Source: Trichopria drosophilae
Taxonomy: Eukaryota; Arthropoda; Insecta; Hymenoptera; Diapriidae
DNA: 64,000 bases
Assembly: GCA_030407085.1 (NCBI GenBank)
Contig: CM059584.1
Location: forward strand, 121,620,501 to 121,684,500
Reading direction: 5' to 3'
The translations under genes and the position numbers were made by a program. Shown here piece after piece: positions 36,677-47,506 of this stretch (position 1 is the stretch's first letter; every line of letters begins with the position of its first letter). Below the pieces are notes generated by a model that saw only the letters and a program-made list of their open reading frames with translations, ran no database searches and was not told where the DNA came from.

Positions 36677-37392
36677 AATTTTCATAAAGGGATCAAATTG
36701 TCCCTATTTGCCCCCTGGATGCCCCCCTTCGTGTCGAACAACTTTCATCCGACAACTTTTTTGATTCTGTGCATAGTTCTCGAGGTATTTCAATGTCTTC
36801 AGATAAATTTGGATTTTTATCGATTACAGCGCCACCTGTGAACCAAAATGCAATAGCTCCTAGGTCAAATTGGTGTACTTTTTTCCGGAGAATCCAAATC
36901 TGCAATAAAAACTGGGGGTTCCTATTTAAGTTTTATTGTTTTTGCCCCCACTCCACCCCCAGGGGATGGGGGAGGGGGTAAACTTAATTATCACTGGATG
37001 CCCCCTTTCGTGTCGAACAACTTTCATCCGACAACTTTTTTGATTCTGTGCATAGTTCTCGAGATATTTCGATGTCTTCAGATAAATCGGCCACCCTGTA
37101 TATATATAAAATCGACATTATACAATTCAACAATCAGTAGATGGTTGACCCAGGGATCCTTTATAACCGAATGAAAATTCCATTTCTGCGATGGGTGCGC
37201 GACCGCACCTAGCGACTACAAATCAAAGTAATGTCACCGTGTTTCACTGCTTCCTTTTGAATTTTTTGTTACAGTTTCGTAATTTTCTGATAATATAACG
37301 TAATGGTATACTTTCTGTTACCGAATTTAGTAAAATTCTGTTACTTCGGTAACATAAAAATATCCGAAATTTCTGAACATTTCTAACAGTGT

Positions 37393-40300
37393 AGTTGGGA
37401 CTTTCCTAAAAAATTATCTCACAATGAAATAAAATTAGTCCAACCTCCTCTTTCTACAGAATCCAGTTTGTTTGAAAATTCCTTATCCTGCATCATTTTT
37501 CGAATTTGGCACCCAACAAAGATTCCTAAAATTAGTATATAAAATCTTTTCCAACGGTTACGTAGGGTAGGGCTATTTCATATTTACAGTGGGATTATTT
37601 GACACAAACTATACACGTTTTTGTTTACAAACAGAGGCTAGAATTTGTCATCTTTTCGCGAAATTGAAAAATTGATACACTGATCAGCCGTTGCAAATTT
37701 TAGGTGCTGCTTTTGATAACTCCCTTTTTGTAGCGAAATTTTTCTTTTTTAATATTTACTTTAATTTTTCTTTAGTTTTGAAGAAGCTCACATTTATGTA
37801 TTTTTTATTTCCCGTCAGGTAAATATAATAGATGATTTTTTGTCTAAATTGAAGCAATTTCTGATCATTTAATGCATTTGTTCTAATGAGGGCTACAAAT
37901 ATGACCTCAAACCATTAAAATATTATTTATTACTTAAACTGTTCTATAATTTTGGTGGCCGTTAAACATAAGGATTTGAATATTGTTAATTATTATTAAT
38001 TCTAGAAATTATTTATTAATTCATATCAAAATGAAACTGAACTGTTTCTTAATATTGCAAAAAAAAGATTGTTTAATTTGGAGTGTTCACGTTTTTTTAC
38101 AGACAAATATTTCCACTATATTTGGCGAAAGATACATAACTCAACATTCGTACTCTATAAATCAAAGAGAATTGCTTGTTATACATGCATCAAAAAAATG
38201 TCTATAATGTGATATGCCTTTAATTCTAAAAATATTTGCAGTAATTTTGTATTTTTTATAACAATTTTGTAAGCAATTGGTATTATATATAAGCAAGCAT
38301 GTGTAATGGCATTGATGATAAAAGTTGAATATAGTCTTATCGTTTCGTTTGGGAACAAACAAAAATTGTTTTTTTGAGTTACAATAGCAGATTCTTTTTG
38401 TTATACCACGCCATCTATGGACCGTTAACTAATAACCCCGGGCGCGGTTCGTTAGTAACAAACCTCTGTATTTAGTCATGTTTAACCCGTTAAAGACCAG
38501 GAACACTCAAAATGTGCAGAACATTATAGCTGACATTTTGAATGAGAATAGAGTTTGACAATTTTTCAAAACCATTTGGATATCAGACTCATAATCAGGG
38601 ACCTCGAAAACGAGTAAAGATTTTCATGTTTAGACATTCTATTCAGAATGCTTATAGCTAATTTCCTTGTCCACCACCTTCAATATATAACAAATAACCG
38701 TAGATTTTGATAGCTGACGATTAAAGGAAAAGGACAAGATATTTGGGATTTTCGTGGCAAATTCCGTTAAAAATTTTTTTTCTTAAATTTTCATGCATAA
38801 AAAATTGGCCATAACTCTGTTTGAGTTACCAATAACCAAATTTCAGCTTTAGTTTTTAGAGGAGCGATCATTTTTACGATAAAAATTCCTAGCAAATTAT
38901 TTTTCTTTTCATACAAAATGAGACCCCTAAAGTTCTGGTACATTTTGAGCCCTCCTTTTATCATTTATACAGATGGTAATTTGCGATTAGTCTTTGTACT
39001 TATAACGGGTTATAGTTTTCTAGAAATACATGCCTAATCACAAAATCATTTCAGGATACTTTAAAAATGCAGAAAAATAATTCTTTTTTTGTGTATCTAA
39101 ATTTGACCAAATACGGGTATGAATCGAAGAAATGAGCAAAACGAGATCCCTGTTTTGAAACATTTTAGGGAGTGAAATATTTTGGAGATATGCACAATCA
39201 CGTGAATTTGTTTACAGATTCTAGAACCTCCGTAAAATGAGGTTAACAAAGTTTTATATGATCAAAAAGTGCATTAAACACATAATAGTAAAATATTATT
39301 TTCTTCCCCGGTGTTAATGGTTTTTTCCTAGTGATTTTTATATGTACGCTGCTGATCCAGTCAGAATTGATGATGATCCAGGAGTTGTACCCAATAATAA
39401 GCGGAAATCAGCGTTGATTTCGGATTTCGGCGGTTCTTTTTCAATTTGAAGAAAAGGTTTCATAATCCATGTGTCTTTATTTGTTGTCATCTTCGTCAGA
39501 TCAGTTGAAATTTCACTCAGATGGAAAAATCCATTTTTCGGACTTTTGCACAAGCCGATTATGATTTTGCCCTTTCCTGAGTTTGCATATTTGCGGAAAA
39601 TTTTCAATTTCTAAACTGTTTCCGAAAAGGGATGTTATTTTGATCATTTTTTGATTTATTCGCTTTCCCCAAATTTGATCAAATTTTGATTAATTATTCT
39701 ATTTTACTCGGAGTTTATTTGCAAATTGAGATATGGTGCATAAACTCATAAGAATAAACCACGCGTACTTATTTTAGTTTGACATAAATATCTCGTAAAG
39801 TATTTTTAGAAAATATTTTACAATTAATAATATAGTTGCACTGCATAGGTATCAAAAAAATAATCGCGTACGGCATGAAATTTCTATCAAAAGTGCACAG
39901 CATAAGTTACATTTTCCGACCAATAACATTAAATTTCATCGAAACGTTTTTTATTAATAATATGGTAAATATACAAAAAATAGCATTTTTCAGAATTTGA
40001 GGATTTTTATCTCCGAAAATATGAATTTTTAGAAAAATTTGTAAGAAACATCTCTTATTCAAAAATTTGTTGATAACAATTAACTGCAACACTTTCAGGC
40101 ATTATACCCAAAAAATTCAGATTCAGAGGCGCCTAGATAATTTTTTTAATGACTTAAATTTTCATTTTTGCTTTCAAGCAGCTCAAAATATAGACCATAA
40201 GAAAACAAAAAATCGTTTTAATAAAGATGTTAACTTGTGCATCTTAAAGTATAGACTTTTTTGCAATATAACAAGAAATTACCATTAATTTAGGCAATAA

Positions 40301-40929
40301 CAATTTTAAATTATGAATGTTTTTTTCAAAAATGTAATAAAAATGGTTGTGTCTTTTTTCTTATCGAGAACAGATTTTCATGACCATTTTTATGTAAAAA
40401 TAAAATAGAGGAAAATATTTTCTTTGCGCCAACCTTACTTCAAATTATCATAGTTGATTGATGTATTTGATCATAAATTAAAATAATGGACCACTGCATC
40501 TATCATACTATGCGTCGTGTGTATTTCGTTTGCTGAACGCATGTAATAACTTCCTTCAAAGCGATGAAAGCGTGTTTAATGTTGCCATATCTTCATTATT
40601 AGAGAAACATTCCGGTATGAGCAGTGAATAGAAACCGTTTTCAATAACTCACTTTAATGGACTGGCATAAAATATAAATATCATCAATTTTTAATTGCTT
40701 CCATTTTTTTTATTTTTCAATATCAACCAAATTTAATTTTAATTCTATTATATCAGTTTTGTAAAACTGTTAAAAATGTAACTTTAATCAATATTTAAAA
40801 GCTCATTAAACTAAAAAAGATTATTAAAGAGCAATTACTAAATATTTTTTTATTTAGCAATAATTTGATCTCCAAATATGATTCAAACTGAAAAGCACAT
40901 TTATTTTATTAACCCTTACATGCACAGCG
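37393..40929. other. AT-rich non-coding, nothing recognised
   Basis: No gene or structured element was identified. Chance ORFs of up to 89 codons occur, for example 39338-39607 on the minus strand, and have no recognisable content. Confidence 0.4.
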
Positions 40930-41370
40930 ATATTCTTGGAGTACCTCTTTGATTCCTTTTATTATACCACATGTTTAGCGCTAATGTGTTGCAATATACT
41001 ATGTATAAATAAAATTTATAAAAATAAATATAATTATTAATTAAATAGAAACCAATGAAGTGCCTAAAGGGGAAGATTTTTTGAAAGAAATCGTTTTTAC
41101 GGAAATACTAAAACGTCACTTGACAATAAACATTTTATATTTTTTGGCTCGCTAATTATAACGGATCTGATTTTGTTTTTCATAATTCAAAGTGGGTCAT
41201 CCAATATGGGAGTAACAAGTTTCATAAAATTCACATTATTGCATTTTGATCCGCCATTTTGAAACCTTTATATTGAATTTTTAAGTGGAGATTCATAATG
41301 AGCAACTTGAAACACCCCTAAATAACAAATTTCAAATAAATCGCGTATTAAAAAAAATGTAAACATGTAA
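40930..41370 (+). repeat. Unnamed dispersed repeat, copy 2 (mate at 11290-11780)
   Basis: It shares ordered blocks with 11290-11780 (GTGCCTAAA, GGGTCATCCAATATGG, AACAAATTTCAAATAAATCG) in the same orientation. It contains CCGCCATTTTGAAACC, so the family may be distantly tied to the foldback subrepeat. Confidence 0.6.
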
Positions 41371-42035
41371 GGATTGAAGTAATTAAATTTTAAGTAATTT
41401 ATTTGAGTTTTTTAAATAAATTGTGTTCAATGTGGCCACGGAGAAATCTGGTATTTACTACAAAAAGTACAATATATCCAACATATTAAATCTCAGCTGA
41501 AGATATTTGTCCATTAGTAGTAAAATCAAACTTCCTTAAAGAAACACAGTTCAGTCGGAATCAAAAGTATGCTAAAATTAATCGGAGGAAACACAATTTT
41601 GAAAGCTTCATGCAATTCGCTGCGGAGCACTATAAATATCGTATATAAAAAAGAATATTTCCATTGCCCTTATGTAAAGTGAACAAAAAATCATGTAATT
41701 TTGACAAATCGGCTATGTAAAAATATTAAGGATATAAACATTTTTCCGCCAAATGTTCTCTTGAGATTTTTTTTAATGTAAAACGATATGATATAATCAA
41801 AGGTGTTTGTTAAAATATCTAAATGTATGTTAATTAATATTGAAGTTGAAAGAATTGAAAGAATATCTCTGAAATTTTCGGAGGGGAAATGGAGCCACTC
41901 TTTAATTAAGAACGTTTTCACTCTACGACACATTTCATTCCATCAACATTTCGATGATTTCAAATGAGTCGATGAATTATTCGATATTGTAAAACAATAT
42001 TACAATTGACTTAATTCAGAAACAATACATATAAA
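41371..42035. other. AT-rich non-coding, nothing firm
   Basis: No gene was recognised. GAGCCACTCTTTAATTAAG and TTTTCACTCTAC near 41890-41925 belong to the scattered ACTCT...GAGTGAAA short motif group. Confidence 0.4.
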
Positions 42036-42040
42036 ATTAC

Positions 42041-42484
42041 TGTTACGGACGGAATCGATGTTTTATCAACTGCGGTACCCGGCGTAGGTTTTTTCCCACA
42101 GAGGTGGTTTTCCCTACGCCATTGCACACCCGAATGGGGGTACCTCTCAAACTGAAGCAGGCCAGTTAGGTAAATTATGTAAAAGGCCCTTCGAAATGGT
42201 GACGATCTCGACAAAAGTATTTGTATTTCGAATATTATAATCGATATATAATATGACGTTGTAGTCTATTTGAATGTTCGAGAAATTGAAAAGTCGAACT
42301 AAGATGTAAAAAATTGACGATCGGGTTTTTTCAGTTCGTTTAGGGACGTCGTCGGGTTAGGAAGTTCGCGTCGCGATCGGGTCGTCACCGATTGATCGGA
42401 ATAAAATTGATTTTTAGTTTGTGGCCGATCAAATCACGCGTTTTATTTCACAGCCCTTCCACCATTCGTTAACAATTACCATAA
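42041..42484 (+). mobile_element. Solo LTR of an LTR retrotransposon, 444 bp, with 5-bp target duplication
   Basis: The unit begins TGTTACGGACGG and ends CGTTAACA, giving TG...CA borders. It is flanked on both sides by ATTAC (42036-42040 and 42485-42489), a perfect 5-bp target-site duplication. Inside are a TATA-like stretch near 42245 (CGATATATAATATG) and an AATAAA near 42400, in the right order for a plus-strand LTR promoter and polyadenylation signal. No internal gag or pol sequence is present, so it is the product of recombination between two LTRs. The TGTTACGG start is common in gypsy and Bel/Pao LTRs, and I cannot choose between them. Confidence 0.85.
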
Positions 42485-42489
42485 CTGGT

Positions 42490-43590
42490 AAATCTTCGGA
42501 AAGACTGCTTCACCTGGAAAAAATATTTTTTATATGGTTTCCGACGTATTTAGGGTCGCTGATCACGAATCTGATGATAAAAATTGGCGGTCGAACGTAT
42601 CTTGGCCGCTATCTCGAAAAAATACCAAAAAAATGTCATTTTTTTCATTTTTTTTTGCATTTCTTTCGAAAATTGAACTCGCACGAAAAAAAGTTTCCAA
42701 CAAAAGTTGTAGAGCGGGAAATTCCCTATAAAAAAGGTTATATGCATTTTTGTCGTATCTTCTATAACAAACGCGAAATAAACCTGAGATGGTATGGCTG
42801 ACAATCTAGCCACATGTCATATGGGTTCGATTATATCACTCATAACTGTGTGGTTAGAGGTTAGGTTAGTATAAAAAGGGGGGTCTGGGGGGCGGAGCCC
42901 CCCAGCACGCAAGCACCACTTAGGTCACGCAAGGGCATCCAGGACGTAGACCTAAGTAGTGTGTGCGTGCTGGGGGGCTCCGCCCCCCAGACCCCCCTTT
43001 TTATACTAGCCTAACCTCCAACCAACAGATTTTAGTGATAATCGAACCTACATGTAGTATGTGTCGCTCTGAATAACAATGTGTAGACCGAAGGATAGTA
43101 TAAATGAGGAGGGGGTGGTCTGGGGGGCGAAGCCCAAGCACACAAATGGCCTTAGGTATACTTTAGTTCTACGTAGGTTCGGCAGTAGTTACGTTGGGTT
43201 AGCATAAATTGGATGTTTCGACACATATGCGAGTTTGGCCATTTCTAGGTCAGAAATCCCGCTTTTATCATTTTTCTCATATTTAGGGCTTTATTTAAGG
43301 GGTTTCTTTGCAATCTATGAAAAAAATTTATACAACCTTTTTTGTAGAGAATTTTGTGCTCTACAACTTTTGTTTGAAACTTTTTTTTCGTACGAGTTCA
43401 ATTTTTCGAAATAAATGCAAGAAACTGAAAAAAATGAATTTTTTCGATGTTTTTTCAAGATTTTAGCCAAAAATATTGCCGACCGCCAATTTTTATTGTC
43501 AGATTCGTGATCAGCGACCCAAAATACGTCGGAAACCATATAAGAAATATTTTTTCCAGGTGAAGCAGTCTTTCCGAAGATTTACCTTTT
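42490..43590. mobile_element. Foldback element, arms about 330 bp, with an inner GC-rich hairpin
   Basis: The left arm begins about TAAATCTTCGGAAAGACTGC and the right arm ends with its complement near 43586. Paired blocks inside include TGGTTTCCGACGTATTT, GGGTCGCTGATCACGAATCT, AAAATTGGCGGTCG and GTTGTAGAGC. The GTCGCTGATCACGAATCTGA block is the same as in the ~120-bp foldback subrepeat elsewhere. The element starts right beside the solo LTR. ORFs in the arms are by-products. Confidence 0.8.
42857..43018. repeat. GC-rich 54-bp inverted repeat (GGGGGGCGGAGCCCCCC)
   Basis: Arms 42857-42910 and 42965-43018 match with one difference. Each arm contains GGTTAGTATAAAAAGG or its GCTAGT form, then GGTCTGGGGGGCGGAGCCCC. 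Each arm also holds its own short hairpin (GGGGGGC GGA GCCCCCC). A diverged direct third copy is at about 43093-43180. It stands out sharply from the AT-rich surroundings. Confidence 0.85.
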
Positions 43591-44283
43591 TCATTCTTGG
43601 TAGGGCATAAGTTTTTTTTTAGTAGCATTTAGAAACCTACATAAAGAGGTTAATTTCTGCTATAAACTTATATGAAACTTTTCTTTAGATTTTTCTATCA
43701 TTTAGTTTAAAAAAAATATTTAAAAATACGTAACTTAATAAACAATGGAAAAACAACGTTTACTCACAACATCCATGTTAGAAATATCCTCAATTAGAAA
43801 ACAGCAAATTTTCAATTGTTTAGAACTTTACACTAAATAAACAAATATTTAGGACGACATTTCTATATTCCTATGTATATAGGATTATCAAATACTAAAT
43901 AGAAAAGAATTTATACAGAATGTATGGAAAATTCTTTAGAACTAGCAGATAGGATAGAAACATTCCAAAAGCATTCTTTATATGTACATCATGATGCTAC
44001 TAGCTTAAATAAAATCCCTATTAATACTAATATCGGAATAAGCGCGAAAATTTCTTCGAAACCTATAGAAGTTATAACAAATTTGTAAAACGAATATAGC
44101 AGCGTGCAAATTCATATCAATGTACTTAAATTAGTGTAATATTTAAATTTGATTTAAATTAAATGTGCAATTGTAATCTCCAAAGTAGACATAAATCTGT
44201 AAAAGATTTAAAATGCTTAAATAAATAAAGAAGAAATACGGAAAAATACCGTTATTACGGTATTACATGTTTTACTTTTTTTG
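43591..44283. other. AT-rich non-coding, nothing recognised
   Basis: No coding or repeat structure was seen. Confidence 0.4.
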
Positions 44284-44532
44284 TTAAATATCAACAAAAC
44301 TAATATTTACTTCTCGAAGCATTGATTCGAGGTTAGGAGGAATGATTACATCCAGTACCAATATATTTGATTCCGATTCGAACCCCTTTATTGACAGCAA
44401 ATTTATTAAGTTCTTAAAATCTATGGCATCTTCTTCGTTTCCATCTTCTTCTTGGCATTTCTTATGATATTTGATAATATTCTTAAATGTTCTGAGAACC
44501 ATCTTGTATATATTTAAATTATTTATATACAT
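44284..44532 (-). CDS. Hypothetical 82-residue ORF, weak
   Basis: The frame starts at the ATG at 44532 (13 further codons lie upstream after a GTG) and ends at a TAA. The protein has an acidic stretch (KKCQEEDGNEEDAIDF) followed by a region of regular hydrophobic spacing ending IIPPNLESMLREVNISF, which looks more protein-like than neighbouring chance ORFs. I do not recognise the family. A strong splice-donor-like GAAGGTATGT sits at its start, so it could be part of a split gene. It may equally be chance in AT-rich DNA. Confidence 0.2.
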   Translation of the reverse strand: MYINNLNIYKMVLRTFKNIIKYHKKCQEEDGNEEDAIDFKNLINLLSIKGFESESNILVLDVIIPPNLESMLREVNISFVDI

Positions 44533-45339
44533 ACCTTCCTGTGAATGAATTTGTATACTACTTATTTGCACGTAAATTTGTTGAAGCCGTAAATTAATTA
44601 CAATTTTATTTTAAAAAAATGACATTTCTTAAAAAGGGCACGATGGATGTTTTCAATTTTGGCTCAGAGTAGCTCCTTATTTATCATAAAAGAAACCTTT
44701 TCTACCAGAAAATCACGGTTGTTTTGAATTTTGATAATAAAACTTATTAAAGCCCGACGTGAGTATGTATTTTTAAATATATGCTCATTAAAAAAAGTTT
44801 TAGTTATTAATTTCTTATTGATTTGGTCCAATGAAACTACAACTATTGCGGCTGAGGAAATTATTTCTACTGGCTAACACAATAATAATATAGTTCTTCA
44901 AACTATTCAATGTTTGTCTGTATAATTTATACTATTGAAATTTCAGCGCAATCAATTAGTTAATTAAATTTTGATTTATATTTAATTGTGACTTAGAACA
45001 ATTGATTATATGCTTTGAATTACATATATTGCACACGATAATGATTTACGTAAATCTTCAATAATTGTTTAGAGTATACGTATTGTTCAAATAACAAGCC
45101 TTCTCTTATGAATATTGATGCAAACAACTTTGCCAGTGGTACCGAATTATTGTCATGAGGCAATCGATAATCGAATGACCGGTTTTAAACAAATATGAAT
45201 TATGATTATTTACTAACTGTAGTAATATAGGAGAATCACGAGCATCATGACAAACTGCCATTACAATTCTCTAATATCAGTTTTATTATCGTTAAAATAA
45301 ACAATCAGTGAATGCAGACTTTCATAAAAACGGAGACAT

Positions 45340-45690
45340 TTGGGAATTTTCGACCGCCATATTGGATCCGCAATTTTGAATTTCGAAAATTTTATATCAG
45401 ATTCGTGAACAGCAATCCTAAAAACCCCGGTATACCGATTTTTATAATAAAACAAAACATTCCAAATATTTTCGTTGGCCATAATGATTCCTCCATTTTG
45501 AATTTCACAAATTCGACACCCAATTAGCGATTAGTTTTTAATAAACACATTTTCAGTAAGAATTCATCAATTTAACTTGTTAAACATGGCAAAATTGAAA
45601 ATCTCATTGAATTTTCGCCTCCAAGCCGCCGCGCCGTATTGGATATCGACATTTTGAAATTTAATTTTCGCGCTCCAACGTTTTAAAGTT
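45340..45690 (-). repeat. Lone arm of the ~120-bp foldback subrepeat
   Basis: Minus-oriented units are seen at CGCCATATTGGATCCGCAAT (about 45355), GGCCATAATGATTCCTCCAT (about 45477) and GCGCCGTATTGGATATCGAC (about 45630). Each is followed by TTTGAAT or TTTGAAAT and, in the first, AGATTCGTGAACAGCAATCC. The spacing of the first two is about 120 bases. No inverted partner is close by. Confidence 0.6.
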
Positions 45691-46850
45691 TAGAATCTGA
45701 GGCCGCGAAATTTTCATTTTATTACACCCTCATCCAATTTCGGCGCAAAATTTTTGATCGGAAAAAATTAGGGTAAAAAATTCGACTTTTTGTTAAATAA
45801 TCGTTTGTATCTTTTTTGGATCGTATTTTTAAAAAATTATAAATTCAGAATCGGAAAGTACGATCAATTTTGCTTTAGAAGTGATAAGTGCAGAATTTTT
45901 TCATCGTAGGTAACCCATTAGAACTTACAGCTGAAAAGTTTCGTCATTTTGGGACTCATTTTTTATTTTTCTACAAAATTCGTTGAGAACTTATAAGCAT
46001 AATATCATATCTCATTTTTATCATCATTTTAGATTCATTAACAAAAAAACGTGGTACAAATATATAGTTACAAAAATGTAATTTGTATGTGTATATAATA
46101 TAAAGTTGATACAGATTTTATGGATTTTTCAATGTTAATATAAAAAAAAAACAATGTGTAGATCCCAGATAGAAATATGCGAAGGAACTAAACACTTTTC
46201 AGCATACAATTCATCTGGTGCCTCGATATAATATTGTAAATATTAACTGAAATCAGGCTAGTTTTACACTAGAAATATTTTGAAATCTACTCCTGATTCT
46301 CGACCTACAATTCAATGGCCATTTAAATAAATGTATTCAACGCACAAACAAAAAATTTAGCGTTGGAATTTCGTTAAAGTCTGGCATTTCTAGTAGGAAA
46401 TTTGTGAAAAGGAATGGGGAATGCGAAAAATAATAGCAGTAAGTGTACCAGGTTTGGTGTTGATGTGCTAAATCGAATAATTCTAGTATCATCAGCTAGT
46501 TTTTGTGCAGTTTTTGTCTTCATTACATCATAGTACAACATTAAAAACAAGATATAAATTACTGGACAGTTTTATATAAAAATTACTGCCCACCTCTACC
46601 TGGGATATAAAATATAAATTTTTAAAACATTTTTAGTTTCAAAAATTGGAAAGTTTTAGACACGTTAAAAAATGTTAAACTTTCTCTAACATCAAAGCGA
46701 AAAGTTGTCGTGCTGCCTCCATATCAGGTTTTGATTAATGGTAAGATTTTTTAAATAATGCACACTGAAGCATTCAAAGCAACATATATAAATGTAACAC
46801 CCTAGCAATCAGAGTTGGAAAAAGTCAAAGGTAATAAGTTTTGATTATCG
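45691..46850. other. AT-rich non-coding, nothing recognised
   Basis: No gene or structured repeat was seen. TTTATT at 46851-46856 (AATAAA on the minus strand) is a possible polyadenylation signal for the long troponin I isoform, about 620 bases past its proposed stop. Confidence 0.35.
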
Positions 46851-47477
46851 TTTATTGAAAATAATAACATCTCTAAGATCAATGACCATGATGAGAAGCT
46901 GCGTATTCAGTCGATGGTCTTTTCCCGGGGGTATCACGCTTGCTTCTTATAATATATAATATCTGACATACGCGTAGGCACGAACATGAATATGTATGCG
47001 TGATTGTGTGTGTGATAGCGGCATTGGATAATAACAGCGTTTCAAGTAGGTTGATGCACATAGAACGCAAAATCACCGATTATTCCAAGTACGAATAATG
47101 CCGTTCTAGATCATAGACATTACTTAAGTCTATGCTCTCAATTTTTCTTTTTTCTTTTAGGTTATGGTCGTCCAGCATGACAGGCCTGAAGATTCATGCA
47201 GCAGTGGCTTGGGACGTTAGCAGATAGTAAATGTTCGATGGAGGGCTGATTTCATCCCAAAAATTACGATGCAGGTGCTAAAAGATACAGAATTTTTTAA
47301 TTAATTTTAGGTAAATATTAGCAATATATCTCGATAAGAATACCACTAACATATATTTCAGATTTTCCCAAATGAGATGACCCAAAGCGATTGGTACTTC
47401 TGCGAAATATTTTCTCGAGTATGGGGAACCGCACGTGATCAAAATGTCAAGTTCCCTGTATCTAAAGATCAAAATAG

Positions 47478-47506
47478 CTACGGAAACGGCGGTGCTTCTG
47501 CGATTT
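47478..47506 (-). CDS. wupA: Possible last coding exon of the Pro/Ala-tailed troponin I isoform
   Basis: After a CTAG 3' splice site (47510-47507) the minus strand reads two bases, then codons for IAEAPPFP, then TAG at 47480-47478. The preceding exon (48185-48358) ends one base into a codon, and this exon supplies the missing two, making Glu. The AEAPP composition continues the Pro/Ala tail. The weak point is the acceptor, which has no clear pyrimidine tract. The alternatives are another exon, or read-through of the previous exon's donor, which leaves an open frame of about 75 more codons. The exon is inferred only from phase, composition and stop position. Confidence 0.35.

Larger units (their letters stand above)
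34132..37098 (-). mobile_element. Tc1/mariner-superfamily element with 384-bp inverted ends
   Basis: The ends CAGGGTGGCCGATTTATCTG (left) and its complement (right) are bordered by TA at 34130-34131 and 37099-37100. The inverted repeats span 34132-34515 and 36715-37098 and differ at only a few positions by eye, so insertion was fairly recent. Each end contains two direct copies, about 285 bases apart, of a block running from GAAGACAT to GGGGGCATCCAG. The left side has a further partial copy of the following block (34516-34621). The transposase lies on the minus strand at 34783-35847 and is broken. Confidence 0.85.
31480..37392. mobile_element. Possible outer TA-flanked element split by two later insertions
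   Basis: CACTGTTAGAAAT at 31480 and its complement ending at 37392 are each bordered by TA. Just inside both ends are similar blocks: GAAATTTC, TTTTGTTACAGTTTC and TAACNNAANNGTATA. The inner part contains a foldback (31855-34047), an (AT)n tract and a mariner copy (34132-37098). If these are removed, roughly 0.67 kb of original element remains. An alternative is two separate copies of one short element. Confidence 0.45.
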
